The notes beneath the pieces are model-generated. The model did no database searches. It saw nothing but the letters and a program-made list of their open reading frames with translations, and had not been told where the DNA came from. DNA of 6,945 nt from an uncultured Pseudomonas sp. (GTDB lineage Bacteria; Pseudomonadota; Gammaproteobacteria; Pseudomonadales; Pseudomonadaceae): NCBI GenBank assembly GCA_937863915.1, contig CALMID010000380.1, forward strand, positions 1 through 6,945, given 5' to 3'. Positions 1 to 5,208 of the stretch are shown piece after piece (the stretch's first letter is position 1; every line of letters starts with the position of its first letter). The translations under genes were made by a program, and so were the position numbers.

Positions 1-1
1 C

Positions 2-910
2 TGTGGTACTGCCTTCAGCTACCAGGGCCAGCCGATGGCCTTTGCCAGCGGTCAGGACCCGCGCCTGACGGTGACCGCCTTCAACCGCCAGAATGTAGTG
101 ACCGGCAACTATGACCGGGGTGATTTCTGGCGCCTGAGCCTGCCCGGGCGTGACGCCTACCTGTCCGTTACCGGTAAGGCCAGTCTGGATACTGTGGGAC
201 GTCTGCAGGCCCAGGGTACGTTGACGACCAGCCAGAGCGGTGCCGATGGTGGCGATGGCGCGCGGACCTGGCGCGGGAGTGGCGAGCAGCTGCTGTACGC
301 GCCGGCCACGGTGCCGCAAGCCGATGACCTGCCGTTCAATGCGGCCATCCGCCAGGGTTTCAGCGCCTCGGCCCTGACCGATGCCGATGGCGCCTGTGTC
401 GGCAGCGGCAGCACCTGTCAGACCTACAGCTATGACTTCTCCGGCAGCCAGGTGCGCCTGGGTCGCCTGTCCATCGGCAATGCCCATGGCTCCGAGCTTC
501 AGCCGCTGGCGCTGCCGCTGCGTCTGGAGAGCTGGCAGGGCAGCAGCACGGGGCTGTTCCAGCTGGAAGGCGCGGATACCTGTACGGCGGCCGTGCTGGG
601 GCAACCCCAACTGGGCACTCCCACGGGCAATCTCAGTGTGGGTGACACCACGGCCAGCCTCTCCTCGCCCACGCTGACGGCGGCACAGGGGGTGATCACC
701 CTGACCGCGCCCGGGGCGGGCAACGACGGCTCGGTGCCGGTCGGTCTGCCCACGCCAACCGCCTGTATTGCCGGGCAGGCCAACTGCCTGCCGGACTGGC
801 TGTGGTTCGACTGGCGCGGCAATGGCCGCGAGGCGCCGCAGGGGCTGGCGACCTTCGGTGTCTATCGTGGCGCCGCCCCGCTGATCTACCGGCGCGAACT
901 GTATCGCTGA
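2..910 (+). CDS. C-terminal part of a DUF6701 / MshQ-like protein (5' end off window)
   Basis: The reading frame is open from the first complete codon at position 2 to TGA at 908-910, giving 302 visible residues. The true start lies upstream of the window; the ATG at 35 is internal. The visible part opens with an FSYQGQP-type segment followed by 'TVTAFNRQNVVTGNYDRGDFW', and its last 40 residues (about 263-302) carry LPDWLWFDWRG, then ATFGVYRG and a final YRRELYR. I recognise this pattern as the C-terminus of the DUF6701 domain found in MshQ, a protein encoded with MSHA-type pilus genes and inferred to act outside the cytoplasm. Most of the visible chain is low in charge, rich in Gly, Ser, Thr and Ala, and looks like beta-sandwich repeats. 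Several cysteines (CVGSGSTC, DTC, CIAGQANC) could form disulfides, as expected of an exported protein. Whether this is a true MSHA gene depends on upstream genes not shown. Family assignment is fairly sure; the role is inferred. Confidence 0.8.
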   Translation, partial: CGTAFSYQGQPMAFASGQDPRLTVTAFNRQNVVTGNYDRGDFWRLSLPGRDAYLSVTGKASLDTVGRLQAQGTLTTSQSGADGGDGARTWRGSGEQLLYAPATVPQADDLPFNAAIRQGFSASALTDADGACVGSGSTCQTYSYDFSGSQVRLGRLSIGNAHGSELQPLALPLRLESWQGSSTGLFQLEGADTCTAAVLGQPQLGTPTGNLSVGDTTASLSSPTLTAAQGVITLTAPGAGNDGSVPVGLPTPTACIAGQANCLPDWLWFDWRGNGREAPQGLATFGVYRGAAPLIYRRELYR

Positions 911-914
911 AACG

Positions 915-944
915 ACGAAGGCCACCCCATGGGGTGGCCTTCGT
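915..944. terminator. Perfect 30-bp palindrome, probable terminator of the MshQ-like gene
   Basis: The sequence from 915 to 944 is its own reverse complement and begins four bases after the stop codon at 908-910. Two 15-base arms meet at a central CCATGG, so the RNA would form a long GC-rich stem whose loop needs a few opened central pairs. No clean T-run follows on the plus strand; the only T's are within the closing arm (CCTTCGT). On the minus strand a short TCGTTT follows. It lies between convergent genes, so it may act in both directions, and it could also block read-through from srkA. The position argues for termination; the weak U-tract lowers confidence. Confidence 0.7.
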
Positions 945-993
945 GTGGGCGATAAAAAAGGGAATCCCCGGCCTGCCTGTACCAAGGTCCCCG

Positions 994-1049
994 AAACTGG
1001 CAGAGCTGCTGCTCGGTTGCTTAAGCCTATGCAGCCCGTGTGCCAGTTT
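994..1049. repeat. Nested imperfect inverted repeat in the convergent gap
   Basis: Outer arms AAACTGGCA (994-1002) and TGCCAGTTT (1041-1049) are perfect reverse complements. Inside them GCTGC (1008-1012) pairs with GCAGC (1031-1035), and the centre is the palindrome GCTTAAGC (1019-1026). Unpaired stretches are 5/5 and 6/4 bases, so the whole element folds symmetrically. It lies 30 bp beyond the srkA stop. T's follow the right arm on the plus strand, but none follow on the minus strand, so it is not a textbook terminator for srkA. A separate A6 tract at 954-959 (T6 on the minus strand) follows a weak GGG/CCC fold and may help end the srkA message. The rest of the gap (911-1079) holds no gene I can support. 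Confidence 0.45.
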
Positions 1050-1079
1050 TATGAACGCCCAGAACAGCGCGATGAAAAA

Positions 1080-2054
1080 TCAGAACAACTGCAGCGGCGC
1101 CTCGTCCAGAGCGGCCAGCTGCTCGCGTAGCGCAAGGATCTGGTCGCCCCAGTAGCGTTCGTTGGCGAACCAGGGAAAGCTCATGGGGAAGGCCGGATCG
1201 TCCCAGCGCCGCGCCAGCCATGCACTGTAATGGAGCAGGCGCAGGCTTCTCAGGCCCTCGATCAGGGCCAGTTCGCGGCGGTCGAAGTCGTGGAATTCCT
1301 GGTAGCCCTCCATCAGTTCGCTGAGCTGGCCCAGGCGCTCCTGCCGCTCGCCGGCCAGCATCATCCACAGGTCCTGCATGGCCGGCCCCATGCGGCAGTC
1401 GTCGAGGTCGACCATGTGGAAGGCTTCGTCGCGGTACAGCAGGTTGCCCGGGTGGCAGTCGCCATGCAGGCGGATGGCCGTGTAGCGCACGCTGGCGAAC
1501 AGCGCGTCCAGCCGCGCCAGCAGGTCGCGGGCGACCGACTCGTAAGCCGGGCGCAGGCTGGCCGGGAGAAAGCCGCTGTCCAGTACGCAGGCGAGCGACT
1601 GGTGGCCGAAGTTCTCGACCGTCATGGTTTCGCGGTGCTGGAACGGCCGGCTGGCACCGCCGCCGTGCAGGCGGCCGAGCAGTTGGCCGAGGCGGTACAG
1701 CTGGTCGAGATTGCCCGGCTCCGGCGCATGGCCGCCGCGCCGCGGGAACAGGGCGAAGCGGAAGCCGGCATGTTCGAACAGACTCTCGCCATCGCGCAGC
1801 AAGGGGGCCACCACCGGTATTTCGTGTTCGGCCAGTTCCAGGCTGAAGGCATGCTCCTCGCGGATCGCCGCATCGCTCCAGCGCGCGGGGCGGTAGAACT
1901 TGGCGATCAGCGGGGTCTCGCCTTCGATGCCGACCTGATAGACGCGGTTTTCGTAGCTGTTGAGGGCCAGCACGCGGGCATCGCTGAGGTAGCCGAGGCT
2001 TTCCACGGCATCCAGCACCAGGTCGGGGCTGAGGGTGGCAAAGGGATGGGACAT
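1080..2054 (-). CDS. srkA: Stress response kinase A (SrkA/YihE/RdoA), serine/threonine kinase
   Basis: This is a 324-residue cytoplasmic protein kinase of the aminoglycoside-phosphotransferase fold, close in length to E. coli SrkA (328). Landmarks seen in order are LNSYENRVYQ near residues 31-40 (nucleotide-binding strand), K52 in IAKFYRP, EEH at 66-68, the catalytic loop HGDCHPGN at 197-204 with D199 as likely catalytic base, and the metal-binding DLDD at 216-219. FPWFANERYW near 293-302 and the ending PPLQL-like APLQLF also match the family. In E. coli the kinase protects stressed cells and counters MazEF-linked death; the same role here is inferred. ATG at 2054 has a GGAG six bases upstream. 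The gene starts 51 bp after modB on the same strand and could be read with it, although the gap contains a 7-bp dyad. The position that modC would normally occupy is taken by this gene. Confidence 0.95.
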   Translation of the reverse strand: MSHPFATLSPDLVLDAVESLGYLSDARVLALNSYENRVYQVGIEGETPLIAKFYRPARWSDAAIREEHAFSLELAEHEIPVVAPLLRDGESLFEHAGFRFALFPRRGGHAPEPGNLDQLYRLGQLLGRLHGGGASRPFQHRETMTVENFGHQSLACVLDSGFLPASLRPAYESVARDLLARLDALFASVRYTAIRLHGDCHPGNLLYRDEAFHMVDLDDCRMGPAMQDLWMMLAGERQERLGQLSELMEGYQEFHDFDRRELALIEGLRSLRLLHYSAWLARRWDDPAFPMSFPWFANERYWGDQILALREQLAALDEAPLQLF

Positions 2055-2071
2055 GGCCGGCTCCAGTGGTG

Positions 2072-2100
2072 GGGGCGCCAGTCTAGTCGCATTGCGCCCC
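2072..2100 (-). other. Dyad in the modB-srkA gap (possible attenuator)
   Basis: GGGGCGC at 2072-2078 and GCGCCCC at 2094-2100 are perfect 7-base inverted repeats around a 15-base loop, filling most of the 51-bp gap between the modB stop and the srkA start. No T-run follows on the minus strand, so it is not a clear intrinsic terminator. It could reduce read-through into srkA or stabilise the upstream message. In a GC-rich genome such a dyad can also arise by chance. I see no convincing -35/-10 pair for srkA in this gap. Confidence 0.25.
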
Positions 2101-2105
2101 GGTGG

Positions 2106-2798
2106 TTAGTCGCGCGGCGCGGTGGCAGGCCGGCGCTGGGCGCCCAGGCCATAGACCAGCAGCAGAAGGAAGAACGACAGACCGAGCATCAGGGCCGCCA
2201 GTTGATGAGCCTGGGCGTAGCGCGAGGCTTCGACATGCTGGAACAGTGCGATCGACACCACCTGGGTTTCCCCCGGAATACTGCCGCCCAGCATCAGTAC
2301 CACGCCAAATTCGCCGAGGGTGTGGGCAAAGCCCAGGGTGGCAGCGACCAGCAGGCCGCGGCGCAGCAGGGGCAGGGTGATGCGCCACAGGCGCTGCCAG
2401 CGGTTGGCACCGAGGCTGGCGGCGGACTCCAGCAGATTGACCGGGATCTCGCGCAGGGCGACGGTCAGCGGCTGCACGACGAAGGGCAGCGAATAGATCA
2501 CCGAGCCCAGCACCAGTCCGGAAAAGCTGAAGGCCAGTGGCTGGCCGCTCAGCCATTGCCAGCTGCTGCCGAGCAGCGTCTGCGGGGCGAACAGCACCAG
2601 CAGGTAAAAGCCCAGCACCGTGGGTGGCAGAACCAGCGGCAGGGCCAGCACGGCGTCCAGTACCCGACGCAGCGGCGTTTCCCGGCGCACCCGCCAGATC
2701 GCCAGGGGCAGGCCGATCAGCAGCAGGAGTGCAGTGGACAGACCGGCCAGTTGCAGGCTGATGCCCACCGCTTGCCAGTCGGCGTTACTCAGCAGCAC
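2106..2798 (-). CDS. modB: Molybdate ABC transporter permease ModB
   Basis: This 230-residue inner-membrane permease forms the channel through which molybdate passes, driven by an ATPase (ModC). It has about five hydrophobic segments, near residues 10-35, 46-70, 91-112, 145-170 and 198-220. The cytoplasmic EAA loop that docks on the ATPase is seen at 124-143 (ESAASLGANRWQRLWRITLP). The ModB-type stretch HTLGEFGVVL...GGSIPGET lies at 159-178. The start is GTG at 2798: the N-terminus MLLSNADWQAV aligns with the E. coli start MILTDPEWQAV, and GGAGAG sits seven bases upstream. It overlaps the 3' end of modA by 14 bp, which suggests translational coupling. The docking loop looks intact, so the protein should need a ModC partner, yet no ATPase gene lies nearby; the next gene is srkA. 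Confidence 0.93.
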   Translation of the reverse strand: MLLSNADWQAVGISLQLAGLSTALLLLIGLPLAIWRVRRETPLRRVLDAVLALPLVLPPTVLGFYLLVLFAPQTLLGSSWQWLSGQPLAFSFSGLVLGSVIYSLPFVVQPLTVALREIPVNLLESAASLGANRWQRLWRITLPLLRRGLLVAATLGFAHTLGEFGVVLMLGGSIPGETQVVSIALFQHVEASRYAQAHQLAALMLGLSFFLLLLVYGLGAQRRPATAPRD

Positions 2799-3522
2799 AG
2801 CCGGGCTCTCCGGGCAGGATGTAACCGGCGTTCTTCAGCGTGCTCTGCTGCGCCTCGAAGAACTGCAGGAAGTCTTCTGCCAGCGCCGCACGCGTGCCGG
2901 TGGCCAGCAGGATGCGTTTCTGCAGCAGGGGCCTGTACAGCGTATCGGCGAGCGCGGCGTACTGGCCGGCGGGGATCTGGCTGGCGCGCAACTGGCTCAG
3001 CGCGACCAGGCCGGCGGGGGCATTGCCACTGGAGACGAACTGGTAGGCCTGGCCGATGTCCTGGGCATACACCAGGCGTGGCTGCACGGCCTGCAACTGG
3101 CCGCTGCGCTCCAGGGCCTGCAGGGCAGCCTTGCCGTAGGGCGCGGTGTCCGGCTGGGCAATGGCCAGCTTGCCGGCGGGCAGGGCGTTGAGGTCGGGGC
3201 GGTGGCGTGGCGTCCACAGGGCCAGGCGTCCGCAGGCGTAACTGTGCGCGCCCTGGCCGATGCCCGTGGCAACCAGTTGCTGCGGGCGCTCGGCGTCGGC
3301 GGAGAAGAACAGGTCGAAAGGCGCTCCACGGCGAATCTGCTCGAAGAAGGCGCCACTGGAGCCACCCGCCAGTTGCACAGGCTGGCCGCCGTGCTGCTGG
3401 TAGTCGTGGGTGATCCGTTCCATCACCGGCAGCAGATTGGCCGCGACGGCAATGCGCAGCGGTTCGGCGGCCTGCGTGTGCAGGGTCAGGCTGAGCAGGG
3501 CGGTGGTGAGCAAAAAACGCAT
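2785..3522 (-). CDS. modA: Periplasmic molybdate-binding protein ModA
   Basis: This is the 245-residue solute-binding protein that captures molybdate (and probably tungstate) in the periplasm and delivers it to ModB. Residues 1 to about 19 form a signal peptide, with a hydrophobic LLTTALLSLTL core and likely cleavage near TQAA/EP. Family features follow: IAVAANLLPVMERI (24-37), GGSSGAFFEQIRRGAPFDLFFSAD (53-76, oxyanion pocket and hinge strand), TAPYGKAA (126-133) and AQDIGQAYQFV (153-163). I chose ATG at 3522, with AGAG eight bases upstream. A TTG two codons earlier (3528) is in frame but would sit only about two bases from the same purine run. It follows modE by 34 bp and overlaps modB, so modE-modA-modB are probably one transcript. 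Control by ModE and molybdate is inferred from the site upstream of modE. Confidence 0.94.
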   Translation of the reverse strand: MRFLLTTALLSLTLHTQAAEPLRIAVAANLLPVMERITHDYQQHGGQPVQLAGGSSGAFFEQIRRGAPFDLFFSADAERPQQLVATGIGQGAHSYACGRLALWTPRHRPDLNALPAGKLAIAQPDTAPYGKAALQALERSGQLQAVQPRLVYAQDIGQAYQFVSSGNAPAGLVALSQLRASQIPAGQYAALADTLYRPLLQKRILLATGTRAALAEDFLQFFEAQQSTLKNAGYILPGEPGCAAE

Positions 3523-3556
3523 GATCAAGACTCTCTGCGGTCAGGAGGGGTGGCGC

Positions 3557-4315
3557 TCAGAATTGGCGACCGATCAGTACCTGGCTCGGGCTGACCTGGG
3601 CCAGTACCGGGCTGTTCAGGGTGAGTTGCTCGGCCTGCAGCTGCGCGGCCTGGGCCAGGGCACACAGGGACTGGCCGCCGCTCAGGCGGATATGCACTTC
3701 ACAGCTGTCGTCCCCGTTCACAATCTGTTCGATATGGCCGCTCAACCGGTTGGCCTCCGTGCTGGTCGCGGCAGCGGGGCTCAGCTTCAGCCAGCCGGCC
3801 TTGAACAGGGCGACCACGTTGCTGCCCGGCTGCAGGTGCAGGCGCAGGGTGCTGTCGTGGGTGATCTGCGCTTGCAGGCAGGCGCCGCCCGGCAGCTCGA
3901 TGTCGATCAGGTCGTTGCCGCCGCTGGGGTGAATGGCGCGCACCCAGCCGCTCAGCTGATTGCGGGCGCTGGTGTGCAGCATCAGGCGGCCGAGCAGCTG
4001 CAGGTCGCTGTCGTGCTCGGCGGCCTGCAGCACCTGGGCCTGCAGCGCTTCCAGACGCTGGTACAGCTGCAGCAGGCGCTCGCCTTGCGCGGACAGGCGC
4101 GCGCCACCGCCGCCACGGCCGCCGACGCTGCGCTCCACCAGTGGCGTGGCCGCCAGGTTGTTGAGTTCCTCGATGGCATCCCAGGCGGCCTTGTAGCTGA
4201 GGCCGGCTGCCTTGGCCGCGCGGGTGATCGAGCCCTGCTCGGCAATCTGCTGCAGCAGGGCGATCCGCTGGGGCCGCCGGGCGACGTGCTGGGCGAGGGT
4301 GGTCAACAGGCTCAT
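3557..4315 (-). CDS. modE: Molybdate-responsive transcriptional regulator ModE
   Basis: This 252-residue regulator is full length for ModE. Residues about 17-60 form a LysR-like winged helix-turn-helix (GSITRAAKAAGLSYKAAWDAI at 28-48), with a glycine-rich wing GGRGGGGARLS at 65-75. A helical linker leads to two molybdate-binding MOP/TOBE repeats, about 116-180 and 187-250. The first opens with the SARNQ signature (116-120) and LSG, and the second with ANRLSGHIEQI. In E. coli the ModE dimer binds molybdate in these repeats and then represses the molybdate uptake genes while activating some molybdoenzyme and cofactor genes. ATG at 4315 is preceded by only a weak purine stretch. It is the first gene of a probable modE-modA-modB transcript, and a candidate operator lies 10 bp upstream, which suggests autoregulation. 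comF ends 72 bp upstream on the same strand. Confidence 0.95.
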   Translation of the reverse strand: MSLLTTLAQHVARRPQRIALLQQIAEQGSITRAAKAAGLSYKAAWDAIEELNNLAATPLVERSVGGRGGGGARLSAQGERLLQLYQRLEALQAQVLQAAEHDSDLQLLGRLMLHTSARNQLSGWVRAIHPSGGNDLIDIELPGGACLQAQITHDSTLRLHLQPGSNVVALFKAGWLKLSPAAATSTEANRLSGHIEQIVNGDDSCEVHIRLSGGQSLCALAQAAQLQAEQLTLNSPVLAQVSPSQVLIGRQF

Positions 4316-4325
4316 CGGGATTCGC

Positions 4326-4346
4326 CGTATAGATTGGTATATAGCG
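4326..4346 (-). promoter_or_regulatory. Candidate ModE operator upstream of modE
   Basis: On the plus strand the site reads CG-TATAG-N7-TATAG-CG. ModE sites in E. coli are described as TATAT-N7-TAYAT flanked by CG, so each half matches four of five bases and the 7-base spacing is exact. A 12-bp palindrome, TATAGCGCTATA (4340-4351), overlaps its upstream end as seen from modE. The site is an AT-rich island in a GC-rich region and ends 10 bp before the modE ATG, so bound ModE would block the core promoter. TTGACC on the minus strand (4379-4374) could be a -35 element, but it is too far from the TATA-like hexamers for standard spacing, so the exact promoter is not assigned. Confidence 0.6.
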
Positions 4347-4362
4347 CTATACCCTGAGCGAT

Positions 4363-4375
4363 CCCGCCGGGCGGG
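4363..4375 (-). repeat. Short GC-rich dyad between comF and modE
   Basis: CCCGCC (4363-4368) and GGCGGG (4370-4375) form a tight inverted repeat 12 bases after the comF stop (TAA at 4388-4390). No T-run follows in the minus-strand direction, so it is at best a weak terminator for comF or a pause site ahead of the modE promoter region. It may equally be chance in GC-rich DNA. Confidence 0.25.
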
Positions 4376-4387
4376 TCAATTACCTCT

Positions 4388-5137
4388 TTAGGCGTAACCC
4401 GGGCGGGGCGTGCGCGCCAGGCAGTAGATGTCCACCCGCGCCGCGCCTGCTTTGAGCAACAGGCGCGCCAGGCTGGTGGCGGTGGCGCCAGTGGTCAGCA
4501 CGTCATCCACCAGTGCCAGATGCAGGCCCTGCACCTCGGCCTGCCCGGCCAGGGCGAAGGCGTGACGCAGGTTGCGCTGGCGCTGGGCGGCATCCAGGTT
4601 CTGCTGCGCCGGCGTGTCCTGCACCCGTTGCAGCCAGGCTGCCTGCTGCTTCAGCTGGAGTTCGCCGGCCAGCCAGTCGGCGAGCATCGCCGCCTGATTG
4701 AAGCCGCGCTGGCGCAGACGCTGCCGGCTCAGTGGCACGGGGAGCAGCAGATCGGGGCGCGGCAGGCCTTCGCTGAAGGCATGCTGCAGGTGATGTGACA
4801 TCAGACTGGCCAGCAGGCGTCCCATGGGCCATTGCGCCTGATGCTTGAAGCGGGTGATCAGGCTGTCCAGCGGGAAGGCATAGCGCCAGGCCGCTTCGAC
4901 CCGGCTGAAAGGTGGCGGTTTGCGCAGGCAGGCGCCGCAGGTCAGTAGGCTGCCCTCTGGCGTACCGGTCAGCGGCAGGGCGCACACCGCACAGTGTGCG
5001 CCGAGCCAGGGCAGCTCCGTTTCACAGGCGGCGCAGAGCGGTGGACCGGCTTCGGCCGGTTCATCACACAACAAACAGATTTGTTTGTTTTTTGTCCAGT
5101 TGTAAACCTGGTTCTGCTGGGTTGGTTGACAGCGCAT
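4388..5137 (-). CDS. comF: ComF family phosphoribosyltransferase-like protein (ComFC/GntX type)
   Basis: This 249-residue protein has a cysteine-rich N-terminus with four CxxC pairs (C21/C24, C35/C38, C49/C52, C67/C70), the zinc-ribbon pattern of ComF proteins. A type I phosphoribosyltransferase-like domain follows. Its family landmarks are PVPLSRQRLRQRGFNQ at 133-148 and the PRPP-binding loop VDDVLTTGAT at 210-219. Homologues in naturally competent bacteria are needed for DNA uptake through the inner membrane, and E. coli GntX is related; the reaction, if any, is not settled and the role here is inferred. ATG at 5137 has GGGA seven bases upstream, and no other ATG occurs before residue 105. 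Codons 2-13 overlap a BirA-type operator for the divergent bioB, and codons about 16-24 are unusually AT-rich for this gene. Confidence 0.9.
   Translation of the reverse strand: MRCQPTQQNQVYNWTKNKQICLLCDEPAEAGPPLCAACETELPWLGAHCAVCALPLTGTPEGSLLTCGACLRKPPPFSRVEAAWRYAFPLDSLITRFKHQAQWPMGRLLASLMSHHLQHAFSEGLPRPDLLLPVPLSRQRLRQRGFNQAAMLADWLAGELQLKQQAAWLQRVQDTPAQQNLDAAQRQRNLRHAFALAGQAEVQGLHLALVDDVLTTGATATSLARLLLKAGAARVDIYCLARTPRPGYA
5070..5093 (+). other. AT-rich hairpin with T-run inside comF, facing bioB
   Basis: AACAAAC (5070-5076) and GTTTGTT (5083-5089) are perfect 7-base inverted repeats around AGATTT, and the T's continue to 5093 on the plus strand. A second hairpin just upstream, ACCGGC-TTCG-GCCGGT (5045-5060), has a UUCG loop. 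Together they could stop transcripts entering the bioB promoter from the left, or serve as an AT-rich upstream element for that promoter. They lie within comF codons, so protein coding may explain part of the pattern. Confidence 0.3.
5100..5132 (+). promoter_or_regulatory. BirA-type biotin operator upstream of bioB
   Basis: The sequence reads TTGTAAACC (5100-5108), a 15-base spacer, then GGTTGACAG (5124-5132). The known gammaproteobacterial BirA site is TTGTAAACC-N14/15-GGTTTACAA, so the left half matches 9 of 9, the right half 7 of 9, and the spacing is standard. The BirA dimer loaded with biotinyl-adenylate would bind here and repress bioB-bioF when biotin is plentiful. The right half overlaps the proposed -35 element, in line with repression. 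The whole site lies within codons 2-13 of the divergent comF, so it may also affect comF transcription. Confidence 0.75.
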
Positions 5138-5154
5138 GGTGCTTCCCTGACGAT
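5126..5154 (+). promoter_or_regulatory. Proposed bioB promoter
   Basis: A perfect sigma-70 -35 hexamer TTGACA (5126-5131) is followed after 17 bases by GACGAT (5149-5154). This -10 is weak but keeps the second, fifth and sixth consensus positions. Transcription would begin near 5160, giving a leader of about 50 bases before the bioB ATG. The -35 overlaps the right half of the BirA-type operator. Confidence 0.5.
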
Positions 5155-5208
5155 GCCTGCATCCGTGTTGCGACCAGCCTAGCAGCCAACGAATAAGGAA
5201 TACCGCCG

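Noticed and set aside
35..910. ATG at 35 as the true start of the first gene
   Set aside because: The frame is open further upstream to the window edge, and the residues before it continue the family pattern (FSYQGQP), so this Met is internal.
945..1155. Short open frames in the convergent gap as possible small proteins
   Set aside because: They run through the terminator, the nested dyad and the 3' end of srkA, have no good ribosome site, and resemble no family I know.
1230..3191. Very long plus-strand open frame (about 650 codons) across srkA, modB and modA
   Set aside because: It is antisense to three clearly recognisable genes. Its translation is a low-complexity Gln/Ala/His/Arg-rich chain with no family features, typical of a shadow frame in GC-rich DNA.
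3523..3528. Upstream TTG start for modA
   Set aside because: It adds only two residues ahead of a good signal peptide and would leave about two bases to the purine run. The ATG at 3522 has a better-spaced ribosome site.
3410..4357. Plus-strand open frame of about 315 codons opposite modE
   Set aside because: It lies antisense to a complete ModE with clear HTH and MOP repeats, and the translation is repetitive Gln/Ala/Gly without any family signature.
4981..5000. CGCACAC / GTGTGCG dyad with a 6-base loop
   Set aside because: It lies inside comF where the bases encode the conserved CxxC segment around C49-C52, so coding constraint explains it, and there is no regulatory context.
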